Origin: JAXHMM01 sp964528445
Lineage (GTDB): Bacteria; Bacteroidota; Rhodothermia; Balneolales; Balneolaceae
Assembly (NCBI GenBank): GCA_964528445.1
Contig: CAZGSL010000005.1
Coordinates: forward strand, 21,009 to 85,008
Reading direction: 5' to 3'
DNA: 64,000 bases
Below are positions 25,319-33,634 of this stretch, one piece after another; the first letter of the stretch is position 1, and every line of letters begins with the position of its first letter. The translations under genes were made by a program, and so were the position numbers. The notes under the pieces are model-generated. The model searched no databases, was not told the origin of the DNA, and worked only from the letters and a program-made list of their open reading frames with translations.

Positions 25319-25776
25319 GCGGACTCCTCCAGGAGGGAGGTGCAATGCGGGCAGCGCGTGGCTTCAAGCGGGATATCGGATACGCAGAAGGGACAGCGTT
25401 TCAGCTGCGGAGCGGGCGGTTCCGGTTCCTGGCGGGGCCTGCGCAGGCGGTTTATGTAGCGGACCAGAAGGAAGACCGCGAAGCTGACCAGAAGGAAGTT
25501 CGCCAGGTTATAGAGAAAATTGCCGTAATTGAGCACGGTGGCTCCCGCCTCACGGGCCGCAGCAAGGGATGCGTACGGGCCGGCCGTCCGCCCCTGCTCG
25601 AGGACGATATAGGCATCCGAGTAGTCTGAAAATTCCGTAAGAAGGCTCAGCGGAGGCATCAGGATGTCCGCCACCATCGACTGGACAAGAAGGGTGAAGG
25701 CCGCCCCGACGATAATGCCGACGGCCATGTCGGTCACATTGCCGCGAACGGCGAATTCTCTAAACTCTTTCCACAT
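25315..25776 (-). CDS. mscL: Large-conductance mechanosensitive channel with C-terminal zinc ribbon
   Basis: This 153-residue channel opens under hypo-osmotic membrane tension. It has the MscL N-terminus (EFREFAVRGNVTDMAVGIIVGAAF, TM1), a periplasmic loop and TM2 (YNLANFLLVSFAVFLLVRYINRL). The cytoplasmic tail carries an extra zinc-ribbon-like element CPFC-x11-CPHC (about 130-146) that is absent from E. coli MscL but seen in several other phyla. It overlaps convergent nhaC and lies 39 bases downstream of ftsH on the same strand. The NhaC-MscL neighbourhood suits an organism facing changing salinity. Confidence 0.93.
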   Translation of the reverse strand: MWKEFREFAVRGNVTDMAVGIIVGAAFTLLVQSMVADILMPPLSLLTEFSDYSDAYIVLEQGRTAGPYASLAAAREAGATVLNYGNFLYNLANFLLVSFAVFLLVRYINRLRRPRQEPEPPAPQLKRCPFCVSDIPLEATRCPHCTSLLEESA

Positions 25777-25815
25777 GGCGTTTTATTGGGTTGAGTGTGG
25801 GGAATCCCGGACAGG

Positions 25816-27867
25816 CTATTCCTGTTCGTCGCTACGCTCTTCGCCTGCCGTCTCCTCTTCGGAGGATTGCCGGCCGTCGATTTTACCGCGGGGTGCGGAC
25901 TCTTTCGCAGGTTGCTCTTCGTCTTCCTTCTCTGTTTCGGCGGCCGACTTTTTGTCCATGGGCTTGCCGTTTTCCCTGAACCATTCCATGATGGTGTCGC
26001 CGGTGACTTCCTCTTTTTCCAGCAGCTCTTCGGCCAGTTTCTCCAGGATGTCCCGGTGCTCCTTGAGGGTCTCCACGGCCCGGTCGTAGGCCTGCTGGAG
26101 AATCTGCTTGACCTCCTGGTCGATCTCCCGGGCGGTGCTGTCGCTGTAATCCCGCTGCTGGCCGAGTTCGTCGCCCAGGAAAACCTGCTGGCGGTCGCCC
26201 CCGAAGGCCATGTTGCCGAACTTTTCGCTCATGCCCCAGTCGAGCACCATCTTGCGGGCCAGCTTGGTGATCTGCTTGAGGTCGTTTTCGGCGCCGCTCG
26301 TGGCTGAGTCGAAGATGAGATTCTCCGCGGCACGCCCTCCCATCATGACCGCCATGCGGTCGAGCATGTATTTCTTCTCGTAGAGCAGTTTCTCCCTTTC
26401 GGGCAGCTGCTGAGTAACTCCCATCGCTTTTCCGCGGGGGATGACGGTGACCTTGTGGAGAGGATCGGCGTTGGGCAGCACGGCGGCCACGATGGCGTGG
26501 CCGGCTTCGTGGTAGGCCAGCATCTCCTTCTCATGCTTGGAGAGATTGACCCCCTCGCGCTTGAGTCCCATCATCACCTTGTCCCTTGCCTGGTCGATGT
26601 CTTCCGTGGCAATCGCCTTCCGCTTGTGACGGGCGGCGATCAGGGCGGCCTCGTTCAGCAGATTCCGCAGGTCGGCGCCGCTGAAGCCGGGAGTGGAGCG
26701 AGCGATCTCCTCAAGGTCCACCTCGTCGGAGACCTTCTTGTCCTTGGCGTGAATCTTCAGGATCTCCTCCCGATGCTGCTGGGTGGGGAGGTGCACCGTG
26801 ATCTGCCGGTCGAAACGGCCCGGACGCAGAAGTGCCGGGTCCAGTATGTCCGGCCGGTTGGTGGCGGCCATCACCACCACTCCCTGGTTGGGTTCGAAAC
26901 CGTCCAGTTCGGCGAGCATCTGGTTGAGCGTCTGTTCCCGCTCGTCGTGTCCCCCGCCCAGCCCGGCGCCGCGCTTGCGCCCGATGCTGTCCAGCTCGTC
27001 GATGAAAATGATACTGGGGGCCTTCTTCTTGGCCTTGTCGAACATGTCGCGCACCCGCTTGGCGCCCACCCCCACGAACATCTCCATGAAATCGGAGCCC
27101 GTGATGGTAAAGTAGGGCACGCCTGCCTCCCCGGCCACGGCGCGTGCGAGCAGCGTCTTGCCGGTACCCGGCGGACCTACAAGGAGGACCCCGCGGGGAA
27201 TCTCCCCGCCGAGCGTCTCAAACTGGTCGGGATCTTTCAGGAATCCTATGATCTCCCGGAGTTCCGTCTTGGCGCCCTCCAGTCCGGCGATGTCTTCAAA
27301 GTCGGTATCCACCAGTTCGGCGTCCTGGAGCTTCGCCTTGCTCTGGCCGATCTTGAACATGTTCTGCCCCTGCATGCGCATCTGGCGAAAAAACTGGAAG
27401 CCGATCAGCAGCAGGAAGAAGAGGGGAATGCCCCAGAGAAGGACCGTCCACCAATTGAAATTGCTCTCCGGCAGGGTGGTGACCTGGACCTCGGACTCCT
27501 CCAGCATGGTCATCAGCTCCTCGTCGCCGAAGGAGGGAAGGTAGGTGGTGAAAGTGGAGTAGGAGGTGGTGTCGCCCTCCTCGGTGTTCAGGGTCGCCGA
27601 CTGCTTCAGCTCCCCTTCCACCGTGCTTCCCTGGACGGTCACCTTGTCGATGTTGCCCTGGCGAAGCTGCTGGCGGAAGGTGCTGTAGTCGATGGTGGGG
27701 CTGCTGTCCCAGAACTGGTCCTGCGAACCCAGCATCCAAGCGATCAGGAGTCCGGCGATCACAATCCAGATAACGTAGCGCTGGCTGCCCGGCCCCGTCG
27801 ATCCGGAGGAGCCGGGAGAGTCCGGGGGACCCTTCCGATTGGAGTCTTTACGGTCGTTGGTGCTCAT
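25816..27867 (-). CDS. ftsH: ATP-dependent zinc metalloprotease FtsH
   Basis: This 683-residue membrane AAA+ protease degrades unstable and misassembled membrane and cytosolic proteins. It has two N-terminal membrane helices (about 29-46 and 138-158) flanking a periplasmic domain, then the AAA domain with Walker A GPPGTGKT (about 232), Walker B IIFIDELDS, the second region of homology (ATNRPDILDPALLRPGRFDR) and the zinc site HEAGH near 448. An acidic, low-complexity C-terminal tail (about 640-683) follows. A promoter candidate lies in the divergent interval shared with the patatin gene. Confidence 0.97.
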   Translation of the reverse strand: MSTNDRKDSNRKGPPDSPGSSGSTGPGSQRYVIWIVIAGLLIAWMLGSQDQFWDSSPTIDYSTFRQQLRQGNIDKVTVQGSTVEGELKQSATLNTEEGDTTSYSTFTTYLPSFGDEELMTMLEESEVQVTTLPESNFNWWTVLLWGIPLFFLLLIGFQFFRQMRMQGQNMFKIGQSKAKLQDAELVDTDFEDIAGLEGAKTELREIIGFLKDPDQFETLGGEIPRGVLLVGPPGTGKTLLARAVAGEAGVPYFTITGSDFMEMFVGVGAKRVRDMFDKAKKKAPSIIFIDELDSIGRKRGAGLGGGHDEREQTLNQMLAELDGFEPNQGVVVMAATNRPDILDPALLRPGRFDRQITVHLPTQQHREEILKIHAKDKKVSDEVDLEEIARSTPGFSGADLRNLLNEAALIAARHKRKAIATEDIDQARDKVMMGLKREGVNLSKHEKEMLAYHEAGHAIVAAVLPNADPLHKVTVIPRGKAMGVTQQLPEREKLLYEKKYMLDRMAVMMGGRAAENLIFDSATSGAENDLKQITKLARKMVLDWGMSEKFGNMAFGGDRQQVFLGDELGQQRDYSDSTAREIDQEVKQILQQAYDRAVETLKEHRDILEKLAEELLEKEEVTGDTIMEWFRENGKPMDKKSAAETEKEDEEQPAKESAPRGKIDGRQSSEEETAGEERSDEQE

Positions 27868-27941
27868 AAAAAGGTTGGTGGTGCAAAACGTTGTGATGCC
27901 TTAACTTAGTAGAATAACGAAGAGGATGTAAAAGGAATTCC

Positions 27942-27974
27942 AAAAAATAGCCAACTCAAAACGGGATTGCCAAT
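27942..27974 (-). promoter_or_regulatory. Putative ftsH promoter
   Basis: On the minus strand ATTG (27974-27971), a 21-base spacer and TATTTTTT (27949-27942) approximate the -33/-7 consensus. The predicted start near 27935 leaves a leader of about 68 nt before the ftsH ATG. Confidence 0.35.
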
Positions 27975-28012
27975 GGGATTTTCGGCATTCTGAGACCTGT
28001 CAGGCGGATATC

Positions 28013-28978
28013 ATGGCTGTTACAAGAAAAGTGCTCTCCATTGACGGCGGGGGAATCCGGGGAATTGTTCCCGCGATGATCCTGCGGCATCTTGAAGAGG
28101 AGGCGGGGCGGCCCGTCAGCCGGATGTTCGACCTGGTTGCGGGCACCTCCACGGGCGGCATACTGGCCCTGGGACTGGTGGCGCCCACGGGAGAGGGGAC
28201 CCCGAAATACAGCGCGGACGACCTGGTCGGGCTCTACCGCGAGGAGGGGCCGAATATTTTTTCCAGGTCGTTCTGGTATTGGCTGCGCTCGCTGGGAAAC
28301 CTGGTCGACGCCAAGTATCCCGCCGGGGGACTGGAGCGGGTGCTCGACCGGTATTTCGGATCCGCCATGCTGAGCGACTCCCTTGCCCCCGTCATTGTCA
28401 CCAGCTACGAGATCGAGCGCCGGATTCCCTGGTTTTTCAAGAGCCGGAAGGCGCGGGATCCGGAGCTCTCCGAGGAGTACGATTTTCCGATGAAAACGGT
28501 CGCCCGGGCTACCGCGGCGGCCCCCACCTACTTTGATCCGCTTCGGGTGGATTTCAACGGCGGCGACAACTACTACGCGCTGGTGGACGGCGGCGTATAC
28601 GCGAACAACCCCGCCATGTGCGCCTACACCGAAGCGAGGGTCATGTTCCCGGACGATGAGATCCTCCTGGTCTCCGTAGGCACCGGCAAGCGCACCCGGA
28701 GATACCCCGTGGAAGAGGTCAAGGACTGGGGGCTCACCGGCTGGGTGAGCCCCATTCTCGACGTGGTATTCGACGGGGTGGCGGATACCATCGACTTCCA
28801 GCTCAGGCAGCTCCTTTCGGCCGACCGCTACCACCGTTTCCAGGTCGGCCTGCAGAATGCGAGCGATGCGATGGACGATACCAGTCCTAGAAACCTGCGC
28901 AACCTGCAGCTGCGGACGGAGGAGCTGATTGACGGGGAGAGAGACCGCCTGGAGCGGCTGGCCGGGATCCTGGGATGA
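28013..28978 (+). CDS. Patatin-like phospholipase
   Basis: This 321-residue lipid acyl hydrolase has the Ser-Asp dyad of the patatin family. The anion hole is DGGGIRGIVP (residues 11-20), the nucleophile elbow GTSTGG is near 45-50 and the catalytic Asp is in the DGGVYANNP motif near 196. No signal peptide is present, so it is likely cytoplasmic or peripheral, acting on membrane phospholipids. It is divergent from ftsH and separated from tRNA-Lys by a terminator, so it appears monocistronic. No cGAS-like or other defence gene is adjacent, which argues against a CapV-type CBASS effector. Confidence 0.88.
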   Translation: MAVTRKVLSIDGGGIRGIVPAMILRHLEEEAGRPVSRMFDLVAGTSTGGILALGLVAPTGEGTPKYSADDLVGLYREEGPNIFSRSFWYWLRSLGNLVDAKYPAGGLERVLDRYFGSAMLSDSLAPVIVTSYEIERRIPWFFKSRKARDPELSEEYDFPMKTVARATAAAPTYFDPLRVDFNGGDNYYALVDGGVYANNPAMCAYTEARVMFPDDEILLVSVGTGKRTRRYPVEEVKDWGLTGWVSPILDVVFDGVADTIDFQLRQLLSADRYHRFQVGLQNASDAMDDTSPRNLRNLQLRTEELIDGERDRLERLAGILG

Positions 28979-28995
28979 GTCCCGGTCTGCCCGCC

Positions 28996-29035
28996 AAAAT
29001 AAAAAGCCCCCGAGGCTGTCCGCCGTCAAGGGCTT
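28996..29035 (-). terminator. Terminator of tRNA-Lys (minus strand)
   Basis: On the minus strand AAGCCC (29035-29030) pairs with GGGCTT (29009-29004) and is followed by TTTATTTT. The loop contains additional GC-rich sequence. It lies 20 bases past the tRNA 3' end. Confidence 0.65.
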
Positions 29036-29054
29036 AAGAGAGAATGACTTGGTG

Positions 29055-29127
29055 TGAGTCGGGAGGGGATCGAACCCTCGACCCACGGCTTAAAAGGCCG
29101 TTGCTCTACCATCTGAGCTACCGACTC
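29055..29127 (-). tRNA. tRNA-Lys (anticodon UUU)
   Basis: The cloverleaf is clear on the minus strand: acceptor GAGTCGG (29127-29121) pairs with CCGACTC (29062-29056), discriminator A at 29055. The D arm reads GCTC...GAGC, the anticodon loop is CTTTTAA within ACGGC/GCCGT, and the T arm contains GGTTCGATCC. CCA is not encoded. The anticodon TTT reads AAA and AAG codons. Confidence 0.97.
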
Positions 29128-29146
29128 TCATTATGTAAACAGATCG

Positions 29147-29179
29147 GAAATATACGGCTTTCGCTGATTTAATTTCAAA
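29147..29179 (-). promoter_or_regulatory. Promoter of tRNA-Lys
   Basis: On the minus strand TTTG (29179-29176), a 21-base spacer and TATATTTC (29154-29147) match the Bacteroidota -33/-7 consensus at all but the last base. Transcription would start about 13-15 bases before the mature tRNA. An inverted repeat CCCAA-T-TTGGG (29180-29190) sits directly upstream of the -33 box. Confidence 0.65.
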
Positions 29180-29205
29180 CCCAATTTGGGTAATTTAGGC
29201 GTTTC

Positions 29206-30192
29206 ATGGACCATTCGATGCCTTTTCCGGACGCCGTCCATCCCGTACGCATTCCCACCCCGTTTGCGGTCGGAGAGGTTTGGTGTTACATCATCAAGGA
29301 CGAAAAGGTGGTGCTGGTCGACTGCGGCCACAAGCACGAGGAGTCCATGCAGCAGCTCTCCGGCGCCCTCCGGTCGGCGGACCTGGAGGTGGCCGACATC
29401 GATGAAATCTGGTTGACGCACGGCCATCCGGACCACTACGGCCAGGCGGGCGTGCTGGCCGGCATATCGGGCGCGGAGGTGTACGGCCACCGGAAAGAGC
29501 GCACCAACTTCGCCGGCAACGACGACCGGGAGCTGTTCGGGGCATTTTTCCGCCGGGAGGGCATACCGCGCGAACAGGTCAAATTGATGGTAAGCCAGCT
29601 CGACTGGCTGCAGCAGTACCAGGAGCCGATCCGACCCAAGTGGGTGGAGGACGGAGAGATTATGCGTTCGGGCGAACTCGCGTTCCGCGCGCGGCACCTG
29701 CCCGGCCATGCCCCGGGGCACCTGGTATTCTGGCGGGAGGAGAAAGAGGGCGGGGGACTCCTGTTCGGGGGCGACCTGCTGCTGGAGCATATCAGCACCA
29801 ACGCGCTGATCAACTTCGACCCCGACAGCGGGCGGCGCAACCGGAGCCTGCTGCAGTACCGGGACTCCCTGGCGTGGATCAAAGAGCGGAAAACCAGGGT
29901 GCTGCCGGGCCACGGGGAGTTTATCCCGGAGGCGGGGAGCGTGGCTTCGAGGCACCTGGGGGAGCATCGCAAACGGTACGAGAAGATCCTCTCGAAACTG
30001 GAAGAAGAGCCGCTCGGACTGTACGAGCTGGCGGGACGCGTATTCCCGGATGCCGTCAAAAAAGGGAACGTCTTCCTGGCGCTCTCCGAGGTGCTGGGAT
30101 ACCTGGACTGGGGCAGGGAGGAGGGACGCATCGAGCGGAAACCGGGAGCACCGCCCCGCTACCGGATCCTCCCGGAGCGGTCCGGAGGCTAA
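29206..30192 (+). CDS. MBL-fold metallohydrolase (LACTB2/glyoxalase-II-like)
   Basis: This 328-residue protein has the metallo-beta-lactamase metal motif THGHPDHYG near 69-77 (HxHxDH), further ligands HLPGHAPGHL near 164 and a C-terminal HGEF segment. A C-terminal winged-helix-like extension (about 265-328, ALSEVLGYLDWGREEGRIER) is typical of the LACTB2-like subgroup. The substrate is not evident; thioesters, nucleic acids or lactones are all possible. It begins 78 bases after the divergent tRNA-Lys. Confidence 0.85.
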   Translation: MDHSMPFPDAVHPVRIPTPFAVGEVWCYIIKDEKVVLVDCGHKHEESMQQLSGALRSADLEVADIDEIWLTHGHPDHYGQAGVLAGISGAEVYGHRKERTNFAGNDDRELFGAFFRREGIPREQVKLMVSQLDWLQQYQEPIRPKWVEDGEIMRSGELAFRARHLPGHAPGHLVFWREEKEGGGLLFGGDLLLEHISTNALINFDPDSGRRNRSLLQYRDSLAWIKERKTRVLPGHGEFIPEAGSVASRHLGEHRKRYEKILSKLEEEPLGLYELAGRVFPDAVKKGNVFLALSEVLGYLDWGREEGRIERKPGAPPRYRILPERSGG

Positions 30193-30258
30193 AAAAGATG
30201 TATTTCTGAGCTCAAACCTCTATCATACAGGAGAATCAAACCGTTTTTCGATACGCTT

Positions 30259-30657
30259 ATGGCTACAATATTTACGCGCATAATCAACGGAGAAATTCCC
30301 TGCCACAAGGTGGCGGAAGACGAAGAACACATCGCGTTCCTGGATATCAACCCGATCGCGGAGGGCCATACGCTGGTGGTGCCGAAGGAGGAGGTTGACT
30401 ACTTTTTTGCCCTGCCCGAGCACCGCATGCTGGATACAATGGATTTCGCCCGGAAAATCACTTCCGCCATCGACCGCTCCCTGGATCCGCTCCGGACCGG
30501 GGTGATTATCCAGGGACTGGAGGTTCCACACGCCCACGTGCACCTGGTCCCCCTCTACCGGGTCGACCAGGTCATGGCACTGGGACACAACGTGGAGGTC
30601 CCGGAGGAGCGGATGGAGAAGCTGGCGAAGAAGATCGGGGAGGCGGTGCACTTATGA
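30259..30657 (+). CDS. HIT-family nucleotide hydrolase/transferase
   Basis: This 132-residue protein carries the histidine triad HAHVHLVP (about 93-100) and the N-terminal FTRIINGEIPCHKVAEDE sequence of HinT-like members. Family enzymes hydrolyse AMP-amino or dinucleoside polyphosphate substrates. The stop overlaps the aroQ start by four bases (ATGA). The pairing with aroQ probably reflects shared expression rather than pathway. Confidence 0.93.
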   Translation: MATIFTRIINGEIPCHKVAEDEEHIAFLDINPIAEGHTLVVPKEEVDYFFALPEHRMLDTMDFARKITSAIDRSLDPLRTGVIIQGLEVPHAHVHLVPLYRVDQVMALGHNVEVPEERMEKLAKKIGEAVHL

Positions 30658-31094
30658 AAATCCGCGTGCTTAACGGACCCAATCTGAACATGCTGGGACG
30701 GCGCGACGCCGCCCGGTACGGCAGCGATACCCTCGAGCGGATCGAGGAGCTGCTGCGGGAGCGTTTCCCGGGGCACGAACTGACGTTCTTCCAGAGCAAT
30801 GTCGAGGGAGAGCTGGTGGAGGCCATCCAGGATTTGACGGAAGGGGACTGCGACGGCCTGCTGGCCAATTTCGGGGGGTATACCCACACCTCCGTGGCCA
30901 TACGCGACGCCCTGGAGCTGCTGGAGATCCCGGTGGTGGAGGTACACCTCTCCAACATTCACGCCCGTGAAAAGTTTCGCGAGCATTCCCTTACCGGCGA
31001 GCTGGCCGCGGGCGTGATTACCGGGTTCGGGAGCCGCAGTTACGTGCTGGGCGTGCAGGCCCTGCAGGAGCTGGCGGACGCCAACCAAGGCTGA
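30654..31094 (+). CDS. aroQ: Type II 3-dehydroquinate dehydratase
   Basis: This 146-residue enzyme dehydrates 3-dehydroquinate to 3-dehydroshikimate in the shikimate pathway. It has the N-terminal LNGPNLNMLGRRD motif, the catalytic tyrosine in ARYG, the segment NFGGYTHTS (usually NPGAYTHTS) and VEVHLSNIHARE with the catalytic histidine nearby. The length is standard and the family assembles into dodecamers. It sits between the HIT gene (overlapping) and a flippase gene five bases downstream. Confidence 0.95.
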   Translation: MKIRVLNGPNLNMLGRRDAARYGSDTLERIEELLRERFPGHELTFFQSNVEGELVEAIQDLTEGDCDGLLANFGGYTHTSVAIRDALELLEIPVVEVHLSNIHAREKFREHSLTGELAAGVITGFGSRSYVLGVQALQELADANQG

Positions 31095-31099
31095 TACCG

Positions 31100-32581
31100 T
31101 TGAAGAAACTAAAAGAGCTCTTTTCCGACACCCTCGTTTACGGTATCAGCAGCGTGCTGGCCCGCTTCATCAACTACCTGCTGGTTCCGCTGCACACCAA
31201 CGTGTTCCGGCAGGCGGAGTACGGCGTGGTCAGCCTCATCTACGTCACCATCGCCTTTCTCAACGTGGTGTTCACCTTCGGCATGGAGTCGGCCTACCTG
31301 CGCTACGCCAAGGAGCGGGAGCGGGCCAGGGACGTCTTCAAGACCCTCCAGCTCAGCCTGCTGGGTTTCGCCTCCCTGCTGGCGCTTCTGCTCTGGCTGC
31401 TTGGGCCGGTCGTCAAGCCGCTGATGGGCCTGGAGCCGGGATCGCAGGACGTCTACCTGTTCATGATCGGGATCCTCTGGTTCGACGCCCTCTCCATCGT
31501 ACCCTTCGCCGAGCTGCGCCTGGTGCGGCGGACCTACCTCTATGTGGTGATGCGAACCCTGAACGTGCTGATCAATCTCGCCCTTAACTTCTACCTTATT
31601 CTCTCCCTGCGATGGGGCATCGAGGCGGTTTTCGTGGCCAACCTGGCGGCCGCGGCGGTTACTACGATCGTGCTCTGGATTCTGACGGCCGATCTTCTGG
31701 GGGGGAACTGGAAAAGAGGCGTGCTCCGGAAGGCGGTCGTGTTCGGGATCCCCTTCGTGCCCGCCGGACTCGCCTATACCGTCAACGAGATGCTCGACCG
31801 CTACCTGCTGGAACTCTATATGTCGCCCGAAACCGTGGAGACGCTCTACGGGCCGGAACTGGACAACACCGACATCGTCGGCATCTACAGCGCGTGCTAC
31901 AAGCTGGCGGTGTTTATGCTTCTGCTGATCCAGATGTTCCGGATGGCCTGGCAGCCGTTCTTCCTGCGGCACGCCGACGATCCCGAGGCGCCCGCCCTGT
32001 ACGGAGACGTGTTCCGGTATTTCAACATAGCGGCCGGGGTGGTCTTCCTGGGAGTGGGGCTCTTCGTGGAGCAGATCGTGCAGATCCGGATACCGGTGGC
32101 GGACGCCTATATCGTCGGACCGGATTACTGGTCGGGTCTGCACGTGGTCCCCATCCTGCTGGGCGCCTACTGGTTTCACGGGTGGTACATGAACTTTTCG
32201 GCCGGGATTTTTATTCGGGAAACGACCAAGAACCTGGCCTACATCACGGTCGCGGGAGCCGTCATTACCATTGCCTTCAACCTGATCCTGATTCCCCACC
32301 TGGGCATGACCGGCTCCGCTGTGGCCACCCTCCTCAGCTACGGGGCCATGGCCCTGATGCTCTACCGGAAAAGCCGGCAGGTCTACCGGGTGCCCTACTC
32401 CCTGCGGCGCGGGTTCCTGACCATGGCCGTCGCCGCCGTCTGCGTACTCTACGCCCCTCATCTGGCGGATCTTCTGGAATCGGAATGGACGGCGCGCATA
32501 ATTCTGTTGATAACAGGTAGCGCGGCCATGGCGGTCGCCGGGTTGTACGGACGCATGTCCGATTTCCGGGAACGGAAATAG
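31100..32581 (+). CDS. Wzx-type oligosaccharide flippase / polysaccharide biosynthesis protein
   Basis: This 493-residue MOP-superfamily membrane protein has about 14 hydrophobic helices across its length. The N-terminus (SDTLVYGISSVLARFINYLLVPLHTNVF) and the conserved position of charged residues in the first helices match lipid-linked-oligosaccharide flippases. It would move undecaprenyl-linked sugar units across the inner membrane. The start is TTG at 31100, six bases after the aroQ stop. No glycosyltransferase genes are adjacent, so its partner pathway lies elsewhere. Confidence 0.82.
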   Translation: MKKLKELFSDTLVYGISSVLARFINYLLVPLHTNVFRQAEYGVVSLIYVTIAFLNVVFTFGMESAYLRYAKERERARDVFKTLQLSLLGFASLLALLLWLLGPVVKPLMGLEPGSQDVYLFMIGILWFDALSIVPFAELRLVRRTYLYVVMRTLNVLINLALNFYLILSLRWGIEAVFVANLAAAAVTTIVLWILTADLLGGNWKRGVLRKAVVFGIPFVPAGLAYTVNEMLDRYLLELYMSPETVETLYGPELDNTDIVGIYSACYKLAVFMLLLIQMFRMAWQPFFLRHADDPEAPALYGDVFRYFNIAAGVVFLGVGLFVEQIVQIRIPVADAYIVGPDYWSGLHVVPILLGAYWFHGWYMNFSAGIFIRETTKNLAYITVAGAVITIAFNLILIPHLGMTGSAVATLLSYGAMALMLYRKSRQVYRVPYSLRRGFLTMAVAAVCVLYAPHLADLLESEWTARIILLITGSAAMAVAGLYGRMSDFRERK

Positions 32582-32696
32582 GGAACGATCCAGGGCCGCG
32601 TGCCGGATTCCTCTCCTCGTGTGAAGATTCGGTTCCGCCGCCACTCTTTATTATTCGCGTTGAAACACTATTTAAATACTATTAAACCGGGTTATT

Positions 32697-33512
32697 ATGA
32701 GCACCTCAAACAAGGTTGGAATATACGTTGACGCCGTTAACGTCACCATGAACGGGGGATTTGGCCTTCGGTACGACACGCTCCGAAAGTTCGCGTGCAG
32801 GGACGGCTCCGCGCCCTCCCGCATGAATGTCTACATCGCCTACGACCAGAAGCGGGCGGAGGAGGAGAACAGCTACAAGGAGAAGACGGCCCGTTTCAGC
32901 AAGGTGCTGAGGGATTTTGAGTATAAGGTTATCCAACGCCCCATGCAGTACTCCTACGACCGGGACTCGGGGAACACCATAGCCCGCTCCACGGTCGACA
33001 TGGATATGGCCGTCGACATGGTGACGCAGGCGGAGTATATGGACAAGATGGTGGTGCTCACCAACCACGGGAACTACCTCAGCGCTCTGGAGGCCGTCCA
33101 GCAGCAGGGCACGAGGGTGGAGCTGCTCGGCTTTGACGACATGCCCTCCGAACTGAAAAAGGAGGCCGACATGTACTATTCCGGCTACCTGATCCCCGGA
33201 CTGCTTCCCGTGGAGTCGCCCTACCAGTGGGGCAAGATCGGCTCACGGGTACGGGGAGTCTGTTACGATTTCTCCCACAGCGACGGGTACGGGTTCATCC
33301 GATTCCTGACGAAAATCGATCCGAATCTCTGGATTACCGACTCCCGCTTCGAGAAATCGCCCTACAAGACGGTCTTCTCGCACGTTTCGCAGTTCGAGGA
33401 CAATTTCGAAACCGATTTCCTTCCCAGCCGGGAACTTATTTTTGAATTCGACCTGGTGGAGAACGACAAGGGGCTGGTGGCCGAAAATATCGTGCTCATT
33501 TCCGCGCCCTAG
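32697..33512 (+). CDS. NYN-domain protein with C-terminal cold-shock-like domain
   Basis: This 271-residue protein joins two parts. Residues 1-165 resemble the NYN/LabA PIN-like nuclease fold (VGIYVDAVNV with D12; DMDMAVDMV with D101/D103). The later acidic motif of active members, (S/T)GDxDF, here reads TNHGNY (122-127), so catalysis may be impaired. Residues 185-271 read like a cold-shock/S1-type OB domain (RGVCYDF..SDGYGFIRF, VFSHVSQF, ELIFEFDLVENDKGLVAENIVLI). The combination suggests RNA binding. It is monocistronic, with a strong terminator 32 bases downstream. Confidence 0.75.
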   Translation: MSTSNKVGIYVDAVNVTMNGGFGLRYDTLRKFACRDGSAPSRMNVYIAYDQKRAEEENSYKEKTARFSKVLRDFEYKVIQRPMQYSYDRDSGNTIARSTVDMDMAVDMVTQAEYMDKMVVLTNHGNYLSALEAVQQQGTRVELLGFDDMPSELKKEADMYYSGYLIPGLLPVESPYQWGKIGSRVRGVCYDFSHSDGYGFIRFLTKIDPNLWITDSRFEKSPYKTVFSHVSQFEDNFETDFLPSRELIFEFDLVENDKGLVAENIVLISAP

Positions 33513-33544
33513 GATTTACGCCGCCTGGATTCCCCAAAAATTGG

Positions 33545-33577
33545 AAAAGGCCCTGCTGTGATCGGCAGGGCCTTTTT
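33545..33577 (+). terminator. Strong rho-independent terminator after the NYN gene
   Basis: AAAAGGCCCTGC (33545-33556) pairs with GCAGGGCCTTTT (33565-33576) over an eight-base loop, with T residues following. The A tract on the other arm makes it likely to work for the convergent mdh transcript too. Confidence 0.88.
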
Positions 33578-33634
33578 CCGTGAATGCAAGTAGTGAAGAA
33601 GCCTGGTTTGGTTCCTTCTGTCTTTATTGGGGTT

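Noticed and set aside
28013..28978. Patatin as a CapV-like CBASS effector
   Set aside because: No nucleotide cyclase, HORMA, ubiquitin-like or other defence gene is nearby; ftsH and a tRNA flank it, so it is a stand-alone lipase.
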